A DNA stretch of 7,583 nt from Clostridia bacterium (GTDB lineage Bacteria; Bacillota; Clostridia; Oscillospirales; Ruminococcaceae): the NCBI GenBank assembly GCA_021152595.1, contig JAGKVC010000206.1:1-7583 (forward strand), given 5' to 3'. Both the position numbers and the translations under genes were made by a program. This document shows positions 6,064-7,583 of the stretch, one piece after another. Each line of letters opens with the position of its first letter. Position 1 is the stretch's first letter. The notes under the pieces are model-generated. The model did not search any database. It had not been told where the DNA came from and saw only the letters and a program-made list of their open reading frames with translations.

Positions 6064-6282
6064 TTATTTTTTGCGGTGTTTGGATTTCTTCTTATCAATA
6101 TGACCTTTCTGCTGTTTCCGCAGGCAGGCGCGGGCTTCTTCTTCGCTGACGAATACGCCGAAATGCGTCGGACCCCAGTCCTGACCGCCGCCGTCCTCCT
6201 CATAGGCGTAATAGAAACCGTCCTTCTTCTCAACCTGATATCTGTCCCGCGGTTCATTAAAAAACTTTTTCTTCTGTTTCAT
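6064..6282 (-). CDS. Small lysine-rich protein (72 aa)
   Basis: I do not recognise this protein. It starts with a basic MKQKKKFF and has a central strand-rich block, DGFYYAYEEDGGGQDWG at about residues 21-37. Then comes GVFVSEEEARACLRKQQ, a probable helix, and the end is almost wholly basic (DKKKSKHRKK). Net charge is strongly positive. Its layout resembles the protein encoded just upstream at 6344-6601: a DG-aromatic strand, a W, S-x-x-E-A followed by a helix with (V/L)R, and a lysine tail. The two may be distant tandem paralogues. Nucleic-acid or ribosome binding is possible from charge alone. GGAGG at 6291-6295, eight bases before the ATG, supports the start. The radical SAM gene begins 15 bases after its stop, and that gene's ribosome site overlaps the stop. 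Confidence 0.72.
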   Translation of the reverse strand: MKQKKKFFNEPRDRYQVEKKDGFYYAYEEDGGGQDWGPTHFGVFVSEEEARACLRKQQKGHIDKKKSKHRKK

Positions 6283-6343
6283 CGCTGATTCCTCCGTTCG
6301 TCAGATGCAGCATGTTACTGCGCTGTCTGCTTTCAGCGTCAGA

Positions 6344-6601
6344 TCATTTCGGCTTTTTCAGTCTGTGCGATTTTTTATGCTTTTCGTACATCTCCTCAGG
6401 CGATTTATACGGTTTCTTCTCCTTCGGCTCATACTTTCCTATCATGCTGCGCACATATGCTTCTGCTTCCGCATTGCTGTGAAAATGTTTGGTTTTTTTC
6501 CCGCTGCGGCCATCCCAGTACACATTACTGCCTTTGATATATAAGTAGCCGTCAGAATCGCACAAAACCAATTCTCTCTGCTCATTCTTCTCCTTCTTCA
6601 T
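6344..6601 (-). CDS. Small lysine-rich protein (85 aa)
   Basis: I do not recognise this protein. A charged start (MKKEKNEQREL) precedes a strand-rich block with DGYLYIKGSNVYWDGRSG at about residues 17-34. HSNAEAEAYVRSMIGKY then forms a likely helix, and a long basic tail is rich in K, P, H and Y (KEKKPYKSPEEMYEKHKK). The ATG at 6601 was chosen because AGGAGG lies at 6611-6616, nine bases upstream. A GTG at 6670 would extend the frame by 23 residues but has no such support and would begin at the nrtR stop. The gene sits 65 bases after the nrtR stop with no terminator between, and 61 bases before the next small gene, so it is probably in the NrtR-led operon. Confidence 0.72.
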   Translation of the reverse strand: MKKEKNEQRELVLCDSDGYLYIKGSNVYWDGRSGKKTKHFHSNAEAEAYVRSMIGKYEPKEKKPYKSPEEMYEKHKKSHRLKKPK

Positions 6602-6610
6602 AATGGTTTT

Positions 6611-6616
6611 CCTCCT
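6611..6616 (-). promoter_or_regulatory. Ribosome binding site fixing the start at 6601
   Basis: AGGAGG on the minus strand, nine bases before the ATG at 6601. It supports the shorter 85-residue product over the longer reading from the GTG at 6670. Confidence 0.8.
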
Positions 6617-6666
6617 GCACCGTTCAACCCGGAAACGGATTGAGATTCGGCAGCGCAGCAGCTTTC

Positions 6667-7491
6667 TCACTGCGCTGACTGTTTTCTGCGGTAGAGCTTT
6701 GCGGGGCGGTGTCCCTCTCCGCGGACAAATTCATCTGTCTCTTCGACATATCCGCTGACCATGCGGCGGAAGTTTGCCGGCAGGATCGAGACATTCATGA
6801 TCGTTTCCTGCACCTTTTGCAGGGCGGTCAGCGTGAAGGTTTCCGGCAGAAAATCAAAGATGATATCGTAGTTTTTCGCCTCGCTGCGCAGTGCGGAAAG
6901 CGCTGAGGCGATGATCGCGGCGTGATCGAATGCGATGCCGCCGTTCTCAATGATGCGGAAGGCTGTGCGCCCGAAATGCTGCGATTCGATTTCCAATACT
7001 GCATGCAGTTCGGTTTCGCCGTAGGTCAGTGTCAGATGATATCTGCCGTCATCATCGCTCGTGAAGCTGACCGCGAACCACTGGGCATCGTCCGCATCAT
7101 CGCTGCCGATCTGCCGCACAGATTCCTCGCTGATGATCGAGACATAGGCGTTTGAGATGATCCAGCCGCGCGGATCGCGGTTCGGTGCGCTGTAGACACC
7201 GACCGGCATGATGGATGCGGGCGTGACGCCTGTTTCCTCGGTGATCTCACGCAGGGCGCACTGCTCGACTGTTTCATCCTTTTGCAGGAATCCGCCCGGC
7301 AGCGCCCACATCCCCTTGAACGGGTGTCCGCCGCGCCGGATCATCAGCAGGAGCAGCTTGTTTTCTGCGATTTTGCGGTAGCTGGATTTTTCCTCCTGCC
7401 GGATCATGAACGCCGCGACATCGGTTGTGACGGAGGGGCGCTCGTAATCTTCGAGGCGGTAGTTCGATAAGAATTCCTTTTCGCTGTTCAT
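6667..7491 (-). CDS. nrtR: NrtR-type transcriptional regulator of NAD metabolism (Nudix domain plus winged helix)
   Basis: This 274-residue protein has an N-terminal Nudix domain (about 20-200) and a C-terminal winged-helix domain (about 207-269). The Nudix signature at 67-89 is complete: G67, E73, R81, E82, E85, E86, G88. In many NrtR proteins the site is degenerate and only binds ADP-ribose, so this one may also hydrolyse it. The C-terminal part has FDFLPETFTLTALQKVQE (212-229), FRRMV and EGHRPAKLYR (259-268), the helix-turn-helix and wing pattern of NrtR. The family represses NAD synthesis and salvage genes and releases DNA on binding ADP-ribose-type ligands. The cluster it heads ends in pncB, which supports the call. 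The ATG at 7491 is preceded by AAGGAGGT at 7500-7507; an upstream in-frame start at 7563 would lie before the promoter and is unlikely. It is probably autoregulated through the repeat at 7508-7530. Confidence 0.88.
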   Translation of the reverse strand: MNSEKEFLSNYRLEDYERPSVTTDVAAFMIRQEEKSSYRKIAENKLLLLMIRRGGHPFKGMWALPGGFLQKDETVEQCALREITEETGVTPASIMPVGVYSAPNRDPRGWIISNAYVSIISEESVRQIGSDDADDAQWFAVSFTSDDDGRYHLTLTYGETELHAVLEIESQHFGRTAFRIIENGGIAFDHAAIIASALSALRSEAKNYDIIFDFLPETFTLTALQKVQETIMNVSILPANFRRMVSGYVEETDEFVRGEGHRPAKLYRRKQSAQ

Positions 7492-7499
7492 CGTGGGTG

Positions 7500-7507
7500 A
7501 CCTCCTT
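7500..7507 (-). promoter_or_regulatory. Ribosome binding site of nrtR
   Basis: AAGGAGGT on the minus strand, eight bases before the ATG at 7491. It decides for this start over the upstream in-frame codon at 7563. Confidence 0.85.
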
Positions 7508-7530
7508 GTTATTTCTATAATGATAATAAC
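7508..7530. promoter_or_regulatory. Inverted repeat over the nrtR -10 box, candidate NrtR operator
   Basis: GTTATT at 7508-7513 and AATAAC at 7525-7530 form a 6-bp inverted repeat with an 11-base spacer, centre to centre about 17 bases. It covers the -10 box and the expected transcription start, where a bound repressor would block RNA polymerase. The assignment to NrtR is inferred from position. I found no second clear copy elsewhere in the window. Confidence 0.45.
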
Positions 7531-7551
7531 ACAAAATGAATAAGATGTCAA
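7523..7551 (-). promoter_or_regulatory. Sigma-A promoter of the nrtR cluster, with an upstream A/T tract
   Basis: On the minus strand TTGACA is at 7551-7546 and TATTAT at 7528-7523 with a 17-base spacer. Transcription should start near 7516, giving a short leader that holds the ribosome site. Upstream of the -35, positions 7556-7583 are rich in A and T runs on either strand and could act as an UP element. No terminator is seen between this point and 2392, so the transcript may cover all seven genes. Confidence 0.82.
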
Positions 7552-7583
7552 GGGGTTTTGCAAATTTTTTTCAGAAAATTTTT

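Noticed and set aside
2395..6288. Long open frames on the plus strand (2395-3624, 3621-4832, 4816-6288) opposite pncB, the unknown gene, the Nudix gene and the radical SAM gene
   Set aside because: They mirror well-supported minus-strand genes, lack ribosome sites and recognisable domains, and show the composition expected of antisense shadows in codon-biased DNA.
6602..6670. Longer version of the 85-residue protein starting at the GTG at 6670
   Set aside because: There is no supporting ribosome site in a clear position, while AGGAGG at 6611-6616 fits the ATG at 6601. The extra 23 residues look like translated spacer.
4740..7320. Similar DNA stretches (around 4750-4770 and 7290-7310) as a mobile repeat
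   Set aside because: They encode the same WALPGGF core in two Nudix genes, so the similarity is explained by protein homology.
7492..7563. Upstream start for nrtR at 7563
   Set aside because: It would begin before the -35/-10 promoter elements and ignore the strong AAGGAGGT site before the ATG at 7491.

Overview
The window looks like chromosomal DNA of a Gram-positive Clostridia-type bacterium, most likely a Ruminococcus/Oscillospiraceae relative. This is inferred from near-perfect AGGAGG ribosome sites before most genes, consensus sigma-A promoters (TTGACA / TATAAT with 17-nt spacers), rho-independent terminators, and proteins that read like Firmicutes families. No species call can be made from the sequence alone. 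There are no tRNA or rRNA genes, CRISPR arrays, phage genes or insertion sequences.

Layout. (1) Positions 1-1316, plus strand: a three-gene cluster of a YbjN-domain protein, a small protein with two membrane segments, and a small protein resembling entries named 'ADP-ribosylation/crystallin J1'. A hairpin at 1324-1360 ends this cluster and also the convergent gene on the other strand. (2) Positions 1404-2340, minus strand: one class I SAM-dependent methyltransferase of the LCMT/PPM1 type. It has its own perfect consensus promoter and a leader of about 120 nt that carries an inverted repeat. (3) Positions 2361-7551, minus strand: a seven-gene collinear cluster in transcription order: NrtR-type regulator (Nudix domain plus winged helix), two small lysine-rich proteins, a HemN/HemW-like radical SAM protein, a second Nudix protein, an unknown protein with a basic tail, and nicotinate phosphoribosyltransferase (pncB). 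A terminator follows pncB.

How it fits together. NrtR proteins are known regulators of NAD metabolism that sense ADP-ribose-type ligands, and PncB makes nicotinate mononucleotide from nicotinate in the NAD salvage pathway. The minus-strand cluster therefore reads as an NAD-salvage locus with its regulator in first place. The regulator's promoter carries an inverted repeat over the -10, a plausible autoregulatory operator. A second strong promoter, inside the 3' end of the second Nudix gene, could drive the unknown gene and pncB separately.

The most unusual point is the border between the radical SAM gene and the second Nudix gene (about 4786-4826). The radical SAM protein ends before the usual C-terminal segment of its family. 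The Nudix protein starts only four residues before its Nudix core, although homologous sequence continues upstream of its ATG in the same frame until a stop. A 7-bp direct repeat with 10-bp spacing sits at the join. This looks like a deletion that fused two genes, possibly followed by a frameshift. No clearly new defence or mobile system was found. The least understood parts are the lysine-rich small proteins and the unknown gene before pncB.
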